This document shows, piece by piece, positions 21,382 to 34,754 of a stretch of 64,000 nucleotides of DNA (within the stretch, counting starts at the first letter, position 1; each line of letters begins with the position of its first letter). The position numbers and the translations under genes are program-made. The notes beneath the pieces were generated by a model. That model worked only from the letters and a program-made list of their open reading frames with translations, searched no databases and had not been told where the DNA came from. Origin of the DNA: Todiramphus chloris collaris (taxonomy: Eukaryota; Chordata; Aves; Coraciiformes; Alcedinidae); the NCBI GenBank assembly GCA_025345505.1, contig JANVCC010000018.1, positions 5,937,741 to 6,001,740 on the forward strand, read 5' to 3'.

Positions 21382-24300
21382 CCCAATCACTTCTCAGGAT
21401 GCACTGGCAAGGGCCAGTCTCCTTTAAAACACCCTGGAAAAAAAGCTTTATTCAAAGCTGGAGTTGTGTTTGTCATGACCTCGGGTAGCATTTCAGCATC
21501 ATCTCAGCTCTGTTCATGTAGAGATGTTTATTAGTTAGACTCAGACTGTCCCACAACAGTTCAGGGAAGTAAGAAACAGCTTTCCCAGGCACATCTCCTA
21601 GACAAGCAGCATCACTGGCCTTTCTAAACAACATTATGATTCGAGCAAACTGCAGCTCCAAACAATGGAAATGGCACTTGGCGCTCTGTGTCTGCTGAGT
21701 AAGCGCTGTAACAAGATCACCTTCCAGGATTTATTTAGTCTTCACTTTTATCTTTATTAATTGGATTTACTCTGATGCAAACATGGAGAGTGATACAGGA
21801 ACACAGATTTAGATAATGAGATTTGAAAAAATTGTTATGAATTTTACAAAACGACTTAGTGCCCAGATTTTACACGTTCCCTTGCAGCCTGCTTGATTAC
21901 TCTTTATGAAGTTTGTTCTTCAAATCTCAACAAATGCTTTCCCAAATCATCACAAGCAATCTCTCAGCCAAGAGGACAAAATCACCTGGCGGTTTAAGAG
22001 ATGATGAGACAGTCTCTGGAAGCCTGCTACTGCTCCCCCCAGAAACACCAGGCTCCACAGATAGAGCTGTTTTCCATGCCCAGGAGAAAAGGCCATGCCA
22101 GGTGTGCTACAGAAAATGTACCAGAAGATGAAAGCCACCTTGACCTCTGCTCTTCCTCCAAGACAATGCCAAGAAGAAGAACAACTAACTTGTGAGCATA
22201 TGCTGTGCCAGCAGTAAGCTCAGCACTTTGAGGTCTATCCTCACAACCAGGAAATAATCATACTAGGAACTGTTAGGAAGGAATAGAAAGCACTAGAGAA
22301 ACTACCATGGTGTTCTGGTATTTTCCTCACCTTCTGCAGAGCTGAGCTGTGGCACTTACTGCCACTGCCCTTCTGCAGGTCTCAGACATTTACATGGAGT
22401 AAAAACAGCACAAGACCAATGAACGGAAGGAAGATCCATGGTGAACCAGTGAACTCACACACAGCTCTTGATTTAAAACGTCCTGGAGCTGTGAGGGTGA
22501 TCAAACACTAGAACAGGTTGCCCAGAGTGGTTATGGATGGCCCTCTTGTTCAAGCTGGTACTGCTGCTCTTGCATGACGTTTTAAGTGCCTACATCTCTG
22601 CAGTGCCCATGCAGGGAGCCAGGGATGAGTATCTCAGATGCAGAAATCTGCAGGGTAGACCCAGAAGAAGTTAGGTCAGAGCAATCCCAGCCCTACATTA
22701 TATTGGGTTTTGCTCACAAGCTACTCAATCTCTCAGAAGGTAAAAGAGCACCAATAATGACGACAGCAATAACAGATGAATTCTCTAGAAATAAGCTGTA
22801 ACATATCAGGTAACGTTAGTACAGCAGAACAGTCAGTAGGCTACTCTCATTAGCAGATAATGAAATAGTGGAAGGGAACACGTCTGTCAAAGTCACATGA
22901 AGACTGGCCTTTGCAGAGAGCATACCCTGCAGCCCTGGGTGGCATGTTTATCAACTGAGTCTACCAGTCTGCTTACAGTATCTGTCCCTGTCTCCATAGC
23001 TGGGAGCTGTGGCACTGGGGTGGATTGTATTAAGCAGAGTTCAAGACAAAGGAGGGAGAAAAGTGAAACAGGAGAACACCGGAGAGCATGAAGATGAAAG
23101 ACACACAGGAAAGCACGGCATTAATGGACAAGCATTTATGTTGTGATCAGCTAATGCACAGAGATTAGCATGCAAGGTATTTGCAGGGGGGAAGGACCTG
23201 TCAGCCACAAAGTGATGTACAAAAGACGAAACAGCCAAACGTCTAGGAAGCTGTAACTCCATCTTCCCTTCACTGTCTCTTGCCCTTGAGGTGGGAGGGA
23301 GGTAAGTCAGGAGAAAGGTCAGGGGACAAAATAGCAGTGGGGAGTTGGCAGAATGCCTCGAGTTCTGCAGAGCAGAACTGTCCCGCCCAGAGGACAAACC
23401 AAGGGCACAAAGCTTGGGTTTCCACAACCTGTGTCTTACCAAGGAGAGAAACCTCTAGGATACAATTTCAGTGTAGACATTGCTTTCCCTGCATCAAGAA
23501 ACAACAGAACTGCTATAGCTTGGCTAAACAGTAGGAAACAGCACCACAACCCTTCTGCATATTGTTTTTAAAGTCTTAGAGGTCAAGCAGAATTATTCTC
23601 CAAAGAAAAACAGAGCATTTAAGTGGGATGGAAACCTTCCTCAGGATTTGAAAGAGTAAGACAGCAAGGAACAATTGCCAAAAACAAACTTAACAATTCC
23701 AAACAGCAGGTCTCAGTGCTTAGTTACTCTAAGATCTCATGAGACTGAAATAATTCCTCCCAGCACCGCTTGTTCCCCACAGGAAAAGGCAAAACTGGGA
23801 GGCTCCTGGGATAGTTCACTCAGTAAATCCTGCTGGGATCAACAGCTAAAAGAGACTATCTGCTACTCAGATCTTCGTATACAGCTCATTGATCCAAGGT
23901 TTCCAACATCAGCAGTAATTTGAAGAGTCTTTCAACAACCAGCCCAACCAGAAGGGCTGTTTGAAAGAACTTTTAATGTCTGTTTCTTTCTGTCAAGGCA
24001 CTAAACCTAACAGTGTGATGGAATTATACTTCATTCATGCTTGACCCAACCTGGGTATCAAGATATTTTTCAGATGAGACGGATGTGGGCAGAATCATTA
24101 ACATTCAGGTCTAAGTAGCTCTCAGCAGTCCCAGAATAGCTCCTGTGTGGACAGGACATGTGGCTGTCATCGGGTTCTCATGGTCATGCCAATCCCTCAC
24201 CTAGCCCTCAACCAAAATCACAAGGGAAGATGGAAGGGCACAGTATTCCCAAAAAGTGCTGGAGGTTGGTGATCCTCAGCAACCTTTCCAAAGTTAGAAG

Positions 24301-25249
24301 AAAGGCTTGTGCTGGCTGGAACATTTTGAAGTGCTTAACTAATATACCCAATGCTGAAAAGAGTAATGAATGGAAGAATTCTTTTTCCACAAGAATCATT
24401 GTGAATCAAGGGAAAGAGAGATGAACAAGGCATTAACAAAATTCCCACTCAACATATAGAGGGCTTGATTGGATTGATATTTCAGATCCCCGAGCTCCTG
24501 ATGGGAATTGCGGGAAATCCCATTGAAGCAGATGACTTTAGAAGGACAAAAGAAACAGCATGGTATCATAGTGGTCTTCATCCCATTAACTACCATATGA
24601 AATCTTGCAAACACAGTAAAAAACTTCCTTGTTCAACATCTGCTATGTCCCAGGAAGAACAGTTACCTATATGATTAAAATGGCACCAAAAGAAAGCTGG
24701 CTCCCTGAGAATGTCTCTTCCAACAAAACAAATGTCCTGAAACCTTGACCAACCAGTCTGGTCAAAACAGTGTAGCCATATTTTTGCTCTCTTTACACTA
24801 AATTCTACCCAGAAGCTGGAATAGATTTATAACTCAAACCCAGATTGATGTTTTCAGTTGACCTTGAGCTTTAAAACCCACAAAATTCACCATACATCAG
24901 CACCACGTCACCCTCCTCAAAATCCCTTCTGAAAATGTTTCAGACAGCTGGCAAAACACCCATATATCTGGAAACTGGTGTTCTCCAGAGTAAATACAGA
25001 AACTGGGAATGTACACAGTTCTAATGTGGGTGATGCAAAGTTTATCCCCCTCTCCATGCCCTACCTTGAACACTAAACAAGTTTACCACTATAATACCCA
25101 TACAACCTCCTCATTCAAACCCAACCCCCCACGCTGCTGAGCAGATGAGAGCACATCTGCTCTATCCTGTTCGCACCCAAGTGGCCAAGGAACTGATGAC
25201 TCCCATCTACCCAGCACTTATGAAAATCCCAGAAAAACAGAGATGTTGA
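21382..25249. other. Intronic stretch with one small CR1 scrap
   Basis: Apart from a CR1 fragment near 22490, nothing is recognised. An open frame of 133 codons on the minus strand (23041-23442) has no domain and no splice context that I would defend. Confidence 0.5.
22490..22556 (+). mobile_element. CR1 LINE, short internal fragment
   Basis: GAGGGTGATCAAACACTAGA, ACAGGTTGCCCAGAGTGGTTATGGA and GCCCTCTTGTTCAAGC match the CR1 3' region (ACTGGAACAGGTTGCCCAGAG...) in sense orientation. Both sides are lost. Confidence 0.65.
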
Positions 25250-25708
25250 GAAACTGGAAAGAGTTCACCAATAGGGCTACCAAGATGATTAGAGGGCTGG
25301 AGCACATAACATATAAGGCTAATGAAAGTATGTTGGTTTAGTCTGGCAAAGATTAAGTGGAGGACCTAACTGCAGACTCACACTTCCTAATGGGGTTCAT
25401 TATTGAAAAGAATGCCAAATCCATTCCAGAAGTGCACAGAGAGAGGACAATAAGCAGGTCACAAGTTTCAGCAAGGGAAAACCTAACCAAAGTTAACAAA
25501 CCAGCTTTTTTAGCACCAGAGAGGTTAAGTCCTGGAACAGGTTGCCCAGAGAGCCCAGATCCATCCTCAAGATATTTTCAGGCTCAACTGGGCAAAATCA
25601 CAAGCACCCTTCTTTGAAGTCCACCTTGCTTTAAGCAGAAGTTTGAACTCAAGACACTCAATGGCCCCTTCCACTCCATTACAATCCATTGAAGATTCTG
25701 TGATTGAG
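25250..25708 (+). mobile_element. CR1 LINE, old diverged 3' part
   Basis: Landmarks in order are CCAAGATGATTAGAGGGCTGGAGCA, GTCCTGGAACAGGTTGCCCAGAGA, ATCCTCAAGATATTTTCAGGC, AATGGCCCCTTCCACTCC and GATTCTGTGATTG at the 3' end. Many substitutions and indels mark it as old. Confidence 0.8.
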
Positions 25709-26744
25709 CTCCAGCCCCTCTAGTGCCCCTTCAAAGTGTTTATTTTCCAGTACAGTCACAGCCACATATTACAACTGCTATCCACAAGACAGGTATGATT
25801 TCCTGAGTCAGGGACCTGTTCCTTTACCTTCTCTTCCTCCAACCAATTTTAATCCAAGTTTCTCTTGCCAAAAGATAGCATGTTTTATTAAATGTGTTTT
25901 GCTAGACTAATTTCTGCATCCTACACAATGCACATCTGCATCCTACACAATTCTATCTCCTGCTCATCTTCAGGAACTTTCATAATTATCATAGTCTGCT
26001 CTGTTGAACTGCTGAGAATTAGTACTAATCTATAATCCTTAAAGTTGTATTTCATGTTGCACCCTGCACTTCTCTGAGGAAGGAGGCATATAGCGTGTTA
26101 TGCTGGAACCAGCTCACCAGTAACAATGGGTGCTTTTGTACTGGGGAATGGCATATTGCCTGGGAATGGGCCAGAACAACAACTTGAAATGACAGCTTTT
26201 GCCTACTGTGGAAGTATTAAATCTCAGCTGACAGTGGAACTATCACCTTTCTCTGAAAAGCACCGTGAGCTGAGCTGTGCTGTCCCTTAACCTTAAAATG
26301 TAAATGACCAACAGACACAATTGGTCTAAGTCCCATTCAGCCCGGAGGATGGGGAAGGGCATTTGCTAGACAGCTCCTAAAATGAAGCATAACATTATGC
26401 AGCTCTTCCAGTCCCCAAGACAACTGGATCTCTGGAGCTATGAAACACAGAGGATTATATTTAGAAATATGTACAGGTCCCCCCAAGAAGCCTTTGTTTG
26501 CACATCAGTACATTGAAGGAAAGTCCCTCATTAAAGCTAATGCCAGGGCTCCCTCACTTTGGGGCAGTCAACCTCTACCAATGCACACTTTGCAGAAGAA
26601 AAAGGGCTGGTAGAGTTAGCTAGAGTAGCAAAAGCCAGTAATCTAGAAAGTCCTCAAGAATACCAAAGTCAGAGTTACTTGTGTCCCTTTCTTTTCATTC
26701 AACTGAGCTATTAGAATTAGTCCATGCTCTGGACACGTCCTGTG
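25709..26744. other. Intronic stretch, no feature seen
   Basis: No exon or transposon was recognised between two CR1 copies. Confidence 0.5.
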
Positions 26745-26897
26745 TTGCCCAGAGAGTTGTGGATTCTCCTCTGGAGACTTTCAAAACTCACCTGAATGAG
26801 ATCCTGTATAACCTGTCCTAGGGGAACCTGCTTCACCAGGGAACTTGGTCTAGATGATCTCCAGAAGTCCCTTCCCACCTCTACCATTCTGTGATGC
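26745..26897 (+). mobile_element. CR1 LINE, 3' end fragment
   Basis: GTTGCCCAGAGAGTTGTGGA, CTGGAGACTTTCAAAACTCACC and AACCTGTCCTAGGGGAACCTGC are followed by CTTGGTCTAGATGATCTCC and CTACCATTCTGTGATG. It is truncated at the 5' side and separated by about 70 bases from the next CR1 copy in the same orientation. Confidence 0.88.
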
Positions 26898-26969
26898 CCA
26901 CACTTGGTCCCGCAACATGAGGAAGCCTAAAAATACCAGCCTAGAAATTACTGCCTTTGCCTCTGTGAG

Positions 26970-27427
26970 CAAGTCCTCCTATGGGGACAGACTGAGAGAG
27001 TTGGGGTTGTTCAGTCTGGAGAAGAGAAGGCCCTGAGGAGATCTTATTGTGGCCTTCCAGTATCTGAAGGGAGCTACAAGAAAGCTGGTGAGGGACATTT
27101 TAAGCCTGTTGGGCAGTGATAGAACTAGAGGGAATGAATTAAAACTAGAGATAGGTCGATTCAGGTTGGACATTAGGAAGAATTTCTTCCCCATGAGGGT
27201 GGTGAGACACTGGAACAGGTTGGTGAGACACTGGAACAGGTTGGTGAGACACTGGAACAGGTTGCCCAGAGAGATGGTGGAAGCCCCATCCTTGGAAGTT
27301 TTTAAGCCCAGGCTGGATGGGGCTGTGAGCAACCTGCTCTAGTGGGATGTGTCCCTGCCCATGGCAGGGGGGTTGGAACTGGATGATCTTTAAGGTCCCT
27401 TCCAACCCTGACAATTCTATGATTCTA
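26970..27427 (+). mobile_element. CR1 LINE 3' end with triplicated 21-bp block
   Basis: The ORF2 end is visible (GACAGACTGAGAGAGTTGGGG; CTGGAGAAGAGAAGG, then a premature TGA). It is followed by ATTCAGGTTGGACATTAGGA, AGAATTTCTTCCCCATGAGG, the tandem block at 27202-27264, and CTAGTGGGATGTGTCCCTGC. The 3' end reads CCTGACAATTCTATGATTCT. It is near-identical in its 3' part to the copies at 7036-7462 (opposite orientation) and 51885-52050. Confidence 0.94.
27202..27264. repeat. 21-bp unit, 3 perfect copies, inside CR1
   Basis: Three identical units, GTGAGACACTGGAACAGGTTG without its last base in the count of 20, lie at 27202-27222, 27223-27243 and 27244-27264. This is the same segment that is expanded eightfold (reverse complement) in the CR1 at 7036-7462. 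Confidence 0.96.
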
Positions 27428-30400
27428 AGTCAGGGGAATACACCAGACAGAGCACCAGACAGTTTGCAAACTAGAACGTCATTGTTCACTTTGGATGAAG
27501 GGGAGGTGCTTTTTAGGCATTTTAGGCTTTTTTAGGCACCTCTAAAACCAGCACTGCAGCCCTGACCAGGCTATAGCAAATGTGTCACTCACCTAACGTC
27601 GCCCATTTACTGAGCTATGTATGACCATCACCCCAGGATCCCTCTGCCATCCATGGGGACCGAGGGGCACTTCAGCAGGACAATTCAACCAGCCTGGGAC
27701 ACAAATCAGCCTCGAGGTACCTGGGTTCCTGCAGAGATCACAAGGTGTGCCCAGGCTGTATATATTCCTAACACAGACAGTGTTTTTACATATAGAAGTA
27801 CAGCAGTTTGCTTCCCTTAGTGCTGTTTAAACCTTGGACAGATGTGAATCCCTCTAGAGATAAGAAACAACATCTTGTTAGCAGCTGAATAACAGCTTTA
27901 CAGATCTGAGTTTGACTGTTTTAAATCCCACACAATTATTCCTAAGCAGCTGCCACTGATGTAGGACCTAGCTTGGGACAAGCCACCGTGTCCCTGCTCC
28001 ATGGAGCTGTATGTGCTGAAGTGAGGTGAGGGGTAGCTCATGAAGGAGGAGAAGCAATTAGAAAACACCCCCATCACAAGGCATGGGGAATCTGGAGGGA
28101 ATCGAGGGAAGGGAAGAGGACGAAGGGAAGGGAAGGGAAGGGAAGGGAAGGGAAGGGAAGGGAAGGGAAGGGAAGGGAAGGGAAGGGAAGGGATACCAGC
28201 AACACTGTCAAAACACACATTCAGGGTTCATTTATCTCCTAACTCTTCATCTTTAATCCTTTTTCAGGAGAGTAGTCATCCAAACTAATTAGTCCAAAGG
28301 TTAATGAAGGAAGCAGTAAAAAAGATGGCAGAAAGAAAATGTTCCTTAAATTCACAGAGATAACAAGGGAAGCTTCACTTAGCATTAGACCATAAATTTT
28401 CAAAAACCATCCTCTCTTCATTTTGTCTGAGAGAAGCAAGTTTCCTGGAGTTCTTGGTTACATCAGGAACAAAGTAATTAGCACACACACTGCCTTTAAT
28501 TAGTATATCTCTTCAAAGAAAGACACTCACCTACCAAGTTGTCACAATAAGCGATTGTCCTTTTCGCCCTGGCTTAGAAGTGTCCCACCTGATCCCTGTG
28601 TCAGAGAAAGGAGAAGGCAACAGCAGAGGACCAGTGGGCAGCACCTGTACTGCTCACCACAGTCTCTCACCCAGACCTTTCCCAGGATGAAAACTGGAAC
28701 AGCAAACAGAGATGAGAACTAAGAGGTAAAGGAGGGATCTGAGAAGACAGGGGAAACTGCCCCATTTGTTTGAAAATTAAGTTTCATTAGCAGTGAGCAA
28801 ACTCACTGTAGGCAAAGGACAGGAACATCAATATTTCTCTCTAATCTCTCTTTCTCTCCTCATGAAGATGGAAGAGGGTTTATGTCTCAGATTTCCACCT
28901 TTTTTAACTCGTATATGCCTGAGACAGGCAGTCCATGAATTACAGTTCAGACAGGCTAACTCAGTGCCCTGACAAGTGGCTCATCTACAGTCAAGAGCAC
29001 AAGGAGCTGACCCGAGCAGTCAGGCTCTGGTTCCTTGCACAGACAACACAGAGAAGCAGAGCCCAGCACTCAGATCATCAGAAGCAAGTGCCAAATGTAT
29101 CAGCTGTGGCAACTTCTCTCCACTGGTTAAATGATGCAGCAATGACAAGTGATCCCAGTGCACCCCCTCACACCCACCAGTGCAGAAAAGGCAGCGGGAG
29201 CTGTTTCAGAGAAAGACTTCTCCCAGAAAATGGACATTTTGCATGAGAGGCAAGAAACGAGGTTTAGATCAGTAGTGCAGGGGAGAAGACTTGTGCCCGC
29301 AACACTGGAGCTTTTCTTCCAGTTTGTTTTGCACGTTAATAACCTCGCCCACGTGTTAAGGTGTTTGTGGCTTCAGAGCTTCACCATCCCTGTGTTATAT
29401 CACACTGCAGATACAACATTTACAAGCTTTAGGAAAAATCACCCTAACAGCAGCACTGGTCTTTCTGGAAGCTCTCCCTCTCAAAGACTCTTAGGAAGGG
29501 GATTTGTGGAGGATTAGGATTAAGCCAGTTTCAGTTACTGAAAAGTGAACTTCCACCCAGGGAATTAGAGCTGGGATAGCTAATTATTTGGCTTTCTTTT
29601 GCTCGTATCTTTTACTACCAAACTTCAGAGCATGCTACAGAGATAGAAGAAGACAGACCTTCTGCAGCCAACAGGGCTGCACACTGCCTGAGTAAGTGTA
29701 ACATGGGTGGAAAAACCCAACCCTCTGGAGTGTCCCCACTCAGCCATCCAGGCAGGAATCTCAGGGGCTGGGAATAGATCTGGGTCACTCCCAGGACAAG
29801 AACATTCTGAGGCTGAGGGAGAAATGAAGACTGACCTCTACCACTTGTGCGCAACAGTCTACACGGTGTCCCTTGAACGTGGCCATCAAAGGGACCACTG
29901 GACCAAGAGCAGGACCATTGCAGTTTTGCTTGGGATGCAGCTCACTCCACACCATATCACACGTATTGCTTTTATGTTAAGTGAAATGCAATGAGTGCAA
30001 CCTTAAAGAAAACACATGAATGTGCTAAGAATGGGCCGCCGTTGATGCATAAAGTGCTAGACTTGGTTTCTGGGCCTCCAGCCAAGTCACTGGACTGCCT
30101 CATGGTGTTCTGGAAGCTTTCTTCATTTCTTACTGTACGTGTTACTTCCCATCCTGTCCTCTCCCTTTATTCCCCAGATTTTGTCCCTGAAAGTCTCAGT
30201 CACCAGGTGCTCCTACAGTCCCTATTTTGCTGCCAGTATTAGAGCACCAAAACCTCAGCACCAAAGGTAAGAATTTTTGAATCCACTCTCTGCTGCTGTT
30301 GCTTTTATAGTCTGTAGGACAAAGAATACACACACCTACATGAAGACCAACACTTAGATGCTAAAAACTACCAGGCAGGTTTTGGAGAATAGATGAGCTA

Positions 30401-33400
30401 GGGGAATCACCCAGAGAAACCCAGTCTCTCACTAGCCATCCACTCCTTGCAGGAAAGCTGTGCCAGGCACTGCCTTCTTAGCAAAGGCCTTATGGCCAGG
30501 GAAAAAACAAATTCCTATCTCAATTCCCATGTCCAGCCAAAATGTCTCTTGGTTTCAATGAATTCTCCCTGCTCTTCTGTGCTGATACAGCTATCCACCA
30601 TTTGTCTTTGACTTGCTCACTTGCAAGACTTTCTTTCAAACCTTCAAAGACAGTCTCTTCTGCTGTAGGTACAGTGAAAAGGGCCTATTTAGTTGACATT
30701 AACCTCAGAGGAATTCATTGCACTCTCATAAAACAGCTTCTCATCACAAAGTGAAAGCTTAACCCAGAAAGGTTGCTAACCTCATAAACCACAAGCTTCT
30801 AACAAGGGAAGAATCAAGAGACTTTTATAATCCAGTTCTTTGCAAGAACAGCCACCAGAGTACATCAGGTCCCCTGAGTCACCTTGGGAGAACAAAACCA
30901 CAGCAGAGCAGTTCGAGGGTCGAAAAGAGAACTATTGACTTCCAGAGCCTTATAAATACTAATTGCTGGACTAAAGGGACATTCAAAGATGGATCTAGTG
31001 TTAAGTTCAAGACCCGCTGTCATTCCTGACATGCGACGCTATCTCAGTCAAGACCTAGTGCTATTAGGTCATTTAAGTCTCAATTCATGCAAATATTCTA
31101 TGTATTTGACCTTCAACTCAGGCATGGAAATACTCATCCACTTGTAAAAGCTGTGCATGCATTCACTCGTGTCTTGCAAACTAGGGGCTTGGTCTGCGTA
31201 GATCTGAAGCATTCAATTACCATCTCTGCCACGCTAAGCAAGGTGAACTCTATGGCTTCTACTCCCCAATGAGAGGTCCATGCAGATGTATCCACTGCCT
31301 GTGTCACTATGCAAACGGCCGTGCACGACACTAGCATTTTAACTCCACCATCACACAAAGGTTTAACCTCCTGATCACCTCCTTAGTATTAATACTATGC
31401 ACAATTTTCTGACACAAAAAGAGTTTAGGAGCTCAACTGCAGCACCTGCTCTTCAGAACAAAAATAAAACAAAACGCCACCACATTATTACAAGATTGGC
31501 AAAGCTTTCCATAGCCAAATACAACTGCACTGCAGCATCTCCCATGCAAATTTCATGCTAACGTCATCTGACTGGTGGCACACACAGTCCCACACACGCC
31601 AGGATGCCTCCAGTGCTCCATCTTCTCTCTCTGCCTTCCACAGTGAGGCATTCAAGGCTACCTAGGGAGTCTCTGGAACTGGATCAAGAAGGAGAAAGAA
31701 GAGCAAAAGAGAGGAAGATTTTATCAGGCAAATCCACAAACCATCCTAGGCACAGACCAACAGGGAATGTGCACCTACTCCCATGACTAGACTTATGGCA
31801 TGAGGCTGTTTCAGTCTTCTGCTAATTAGAAGTGTATTCAAAAGTGGGGTATGAAATAGGATAAAAGCCAGACAGCTAATACATGGGTTATTCGTTTCCA
31901 CAGGTGAAGAGGAAACCCAGCACAGCTGTCTTGCTTATCATACCACACAGGTAAAATCTCCCTGACTGAACCCCAGCAGTCCCTCCCCACACTGGCCTCC
32001 TCCAGCATTTATTTCCACCTCCAGGCTCTGTGTTTTGTCTAGCAGAGAGCAGGTGAGATTGGCTGTGTGGTCTCATAAAGCAGAGTAATCTTTAGCCCAA
32101 ACCTGCCTGCTTGAGCCTCTGCCTAACAAAAAGAAACAATTCAGCTTTCAGCCTTGTTTACACGGGGGCTTAGAAGTTCAGGTAGCAGCAGCTCAAGTCC
32201 CCTTTGCAAGCAGGGTGAAAGATGTGCTGCCTTAACTGCTCCAAAACATGGGTCTGACACAATCTAACGGGGGAGGCATTCACACACAGCCCTTCACTTC
32301 TTCTCTTGTTTCACCATAGTCTCCCACGGAGGTTCAACGGCAGCCACGGTGTAGGGCAGATGGAAAATGTGGGCATATTTTATATGGCAACTCTGCCTTC
32401 CCACCTAGCTATGGGGTGAAAGACCTACAGCACATTTGAAAAGAACAAAGCTATTTCTAGGAGTAAGGATCCGAAGAAAAATGTGGTATTTCCACACTCC
32501 CAAACTTGTTTTCATTCTAATTTCATTCTGACTCCCAAAGCAAGATGATGGAGCAGCTCCTACCTTAGGACAGATAAATGAGCTGATATGGAAACCCCTG
32601 GGCTGTTCTCTGTGGGACAGGTTCTTGTCTGTGTATTCTCTGCCTCAGGCAACTGCCCTAACTACGATGAAGATCAGCTAACATCTCCTTCACCAAAGGA
32701 ATACACCAAAGGATGGAAGAGCTTGGACTGGGGGGATTCAAAGAGAAATGAATTCTATAGATCAGGCCTTCAGGCACTTGAATGTGGCTCTCCCAGCTCC
32801 CAGGAGAGTAGCCAAAAAAGAAAGTGTATTCTAGAAAAAGAAGTAAGGGGAAAAAAAGAAGTTAGTGTCATTGATTACGAAAAACGCCTAAGGATCTTCA
32901 AAGCCAAAAACTGCAAAACAGCTCATGACATTCAGATTTGGTTTCTGTCCACCCCTAACCAAGAGGTCCCAATACAAAAAATTCCCCGTTTCCTTTGAAA
33001 CACCAACCTTAACTTATGAGAGCCGCTGTTTTGCATACATCAAATTAAGTCAAGATAATTAACTGAAGACCAGTGAATAAATACCTGCTTAGATAGATAC
33101 TGTTCTTTTCCTCACACAGAGAGGCCATGACAGCCCCATGTGAATGACCCCATATATCACAGCAACTTGCTTCACATTTAGTGAAGGCTCAACCATGGGT
33201 GACTAAGTGGCTTGTTTGAAATGGGGATGGCATTGATTTGTAAGTGGAGGAAGGATCAGAGACCTCCATTAGTATTCCCTCTGCCTGGCTGCACTGATTC
33301 CCAACCAAAAGGGAAGGAGGATTTTCTGTGGTTTTTCACCCCCCTGTCACAACAACAGTTCTAACTAGACTTCAAGTAATGTTTGGATGCAAAACAGATG

Positions 33401-34754
33401 TCACTTCCTCCTTGCATACCCCTGAAGGAATTTGGTGCTGTTTTCATGTGTGCTGTCTCCCAGGATCCTGGGGATATCCAATTTCCCATTCAAACACAGG
33501 CAATAGAGAAAGCTGAAAGGCAGATTTTTGTGGATTTCTCTTCTGTCCCATGCCCGAACCTGTAACGTGAATGAGGCTTTTGGTAGCTTTGTCTTTCCTT
33601 TTTAATAACTACTTCATTTACCACTTACAAAAGCCAGCCTTCTTTCCTCCTAATAAGATTCCCCCCACATCACTGAAGCCCAATTGTGCCCAGGGGCTGG
33701 GTTATTCAGGAAACGAGAAAGTTTGGATTACACAGCTAGTCCTGCTGGCATCTGAAGCCCCTGCACCCCTCCCCAGACAGCACAGCTCTTCAGCAGGGAG
33801 ACATCCTCCAGCCAACCCCACTTCCAGAGTGGTGGGACAGCCTGAACAGCTACGTGCTTTCCCTCCCTGTCCAGTTTGCATCTTTTATTTCCGTGGTGGG
33901 AAAGAGAAGCCTTTTAGGTGAGAAGCTAAAATTCTGCCAAGCCAGTGTAACCTTTTTCCATTGGCACGTCCTCGTGTCACATTGAATCTCCCAGCTGCCA
34001 ACCACTCTGTGGAGGTGCAGAGTCCCCCGGTATTGCAGGCAGGCCTGGGACACCTCAAGAGGGAAATGGGTTCTGCTGCATACATGGTCTCAACACCAAC
34101 ATCTGAGGACTTGACTGTAATTCTGGAGTGAGTTTCATCTCCTCGCATGCTGTGCTGCATTAGGAAAAGACATGTTAATCACACCCTTTGTGCAAGCTGG
34201 ACAACAGCAGCAACAGGGGCTTCAGGGTGCTCTAAGCAACTATAAAATGACTACCAAATCCCTGCCTCTCCTGAATCTTTGAGATGCTAAGCATGTCATC
34301 CTGGCACAAGTCCTTCTTTTGCACGTGAAGCTAGAAAACTGTAGCATTGCTGGATCCATCTGGATCCGTCTCCCATCCCCAATCACTTTGGCAATAAACC
34401 ATTGTCCCTGAGTACACCCAAGAAGCAAAGGTCCCTCAACCTGCCCACTCACTGATCCCACCATGCAGCTGTCAATGGGCCCAGAATCTCTTTCCCCTTC
34501 TGTTGAGGTTCCTTCTCAAGCCACAGAGTCACTTAAGCTGTTTTGAGTAGCAGCTGAAAATCTGCACCTTTTTTTCCTTTAAGTGCTTACCCCACCTTTT
34601 TTTTTTTTCTTAGAAGGAAAGTCATCTCCTTTTTCCCTATCCAGTTGCACTAGATAAACAAAATAGAGGGATTTATTATTCCTGCAAGTACAGGATCTAA
34701 TGCAGTCCCACCATCTGACTCAGAGCAAACGACAGAGGCAAAGGAAGAGAGGAA
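27428..34754. other. Intronic stretch, mostly featureless
   Basis: About 7.3 kb. The AAGGG array at 28123-28192 is the only repeat recognised. Open frames such as 29149-29517 (plus) and 32588-32998 (plus, 136 codons, Lys/Ser rich) show no known domain. Confidence 0.5.
28123..28192 (+). repeat. (AAGGG)n pentanucleotide array, 14 copies
   Basis: This is a pure run of AAGGG, about 70 bases, preceded by an imperfect purine-rich lead-in (28097-28122). On the other strand it reads CCCTT. The G triplets spaced by AA could form G-quadruplex or triplex structures. It interrupts no feature. Confidence 0.97.

Noticed and set aside
32588-32998. A 136-codon plus-strand open frame
   Set aside because: Lys/Ser-rich composition, no domain, no splice context; compatible with chance.
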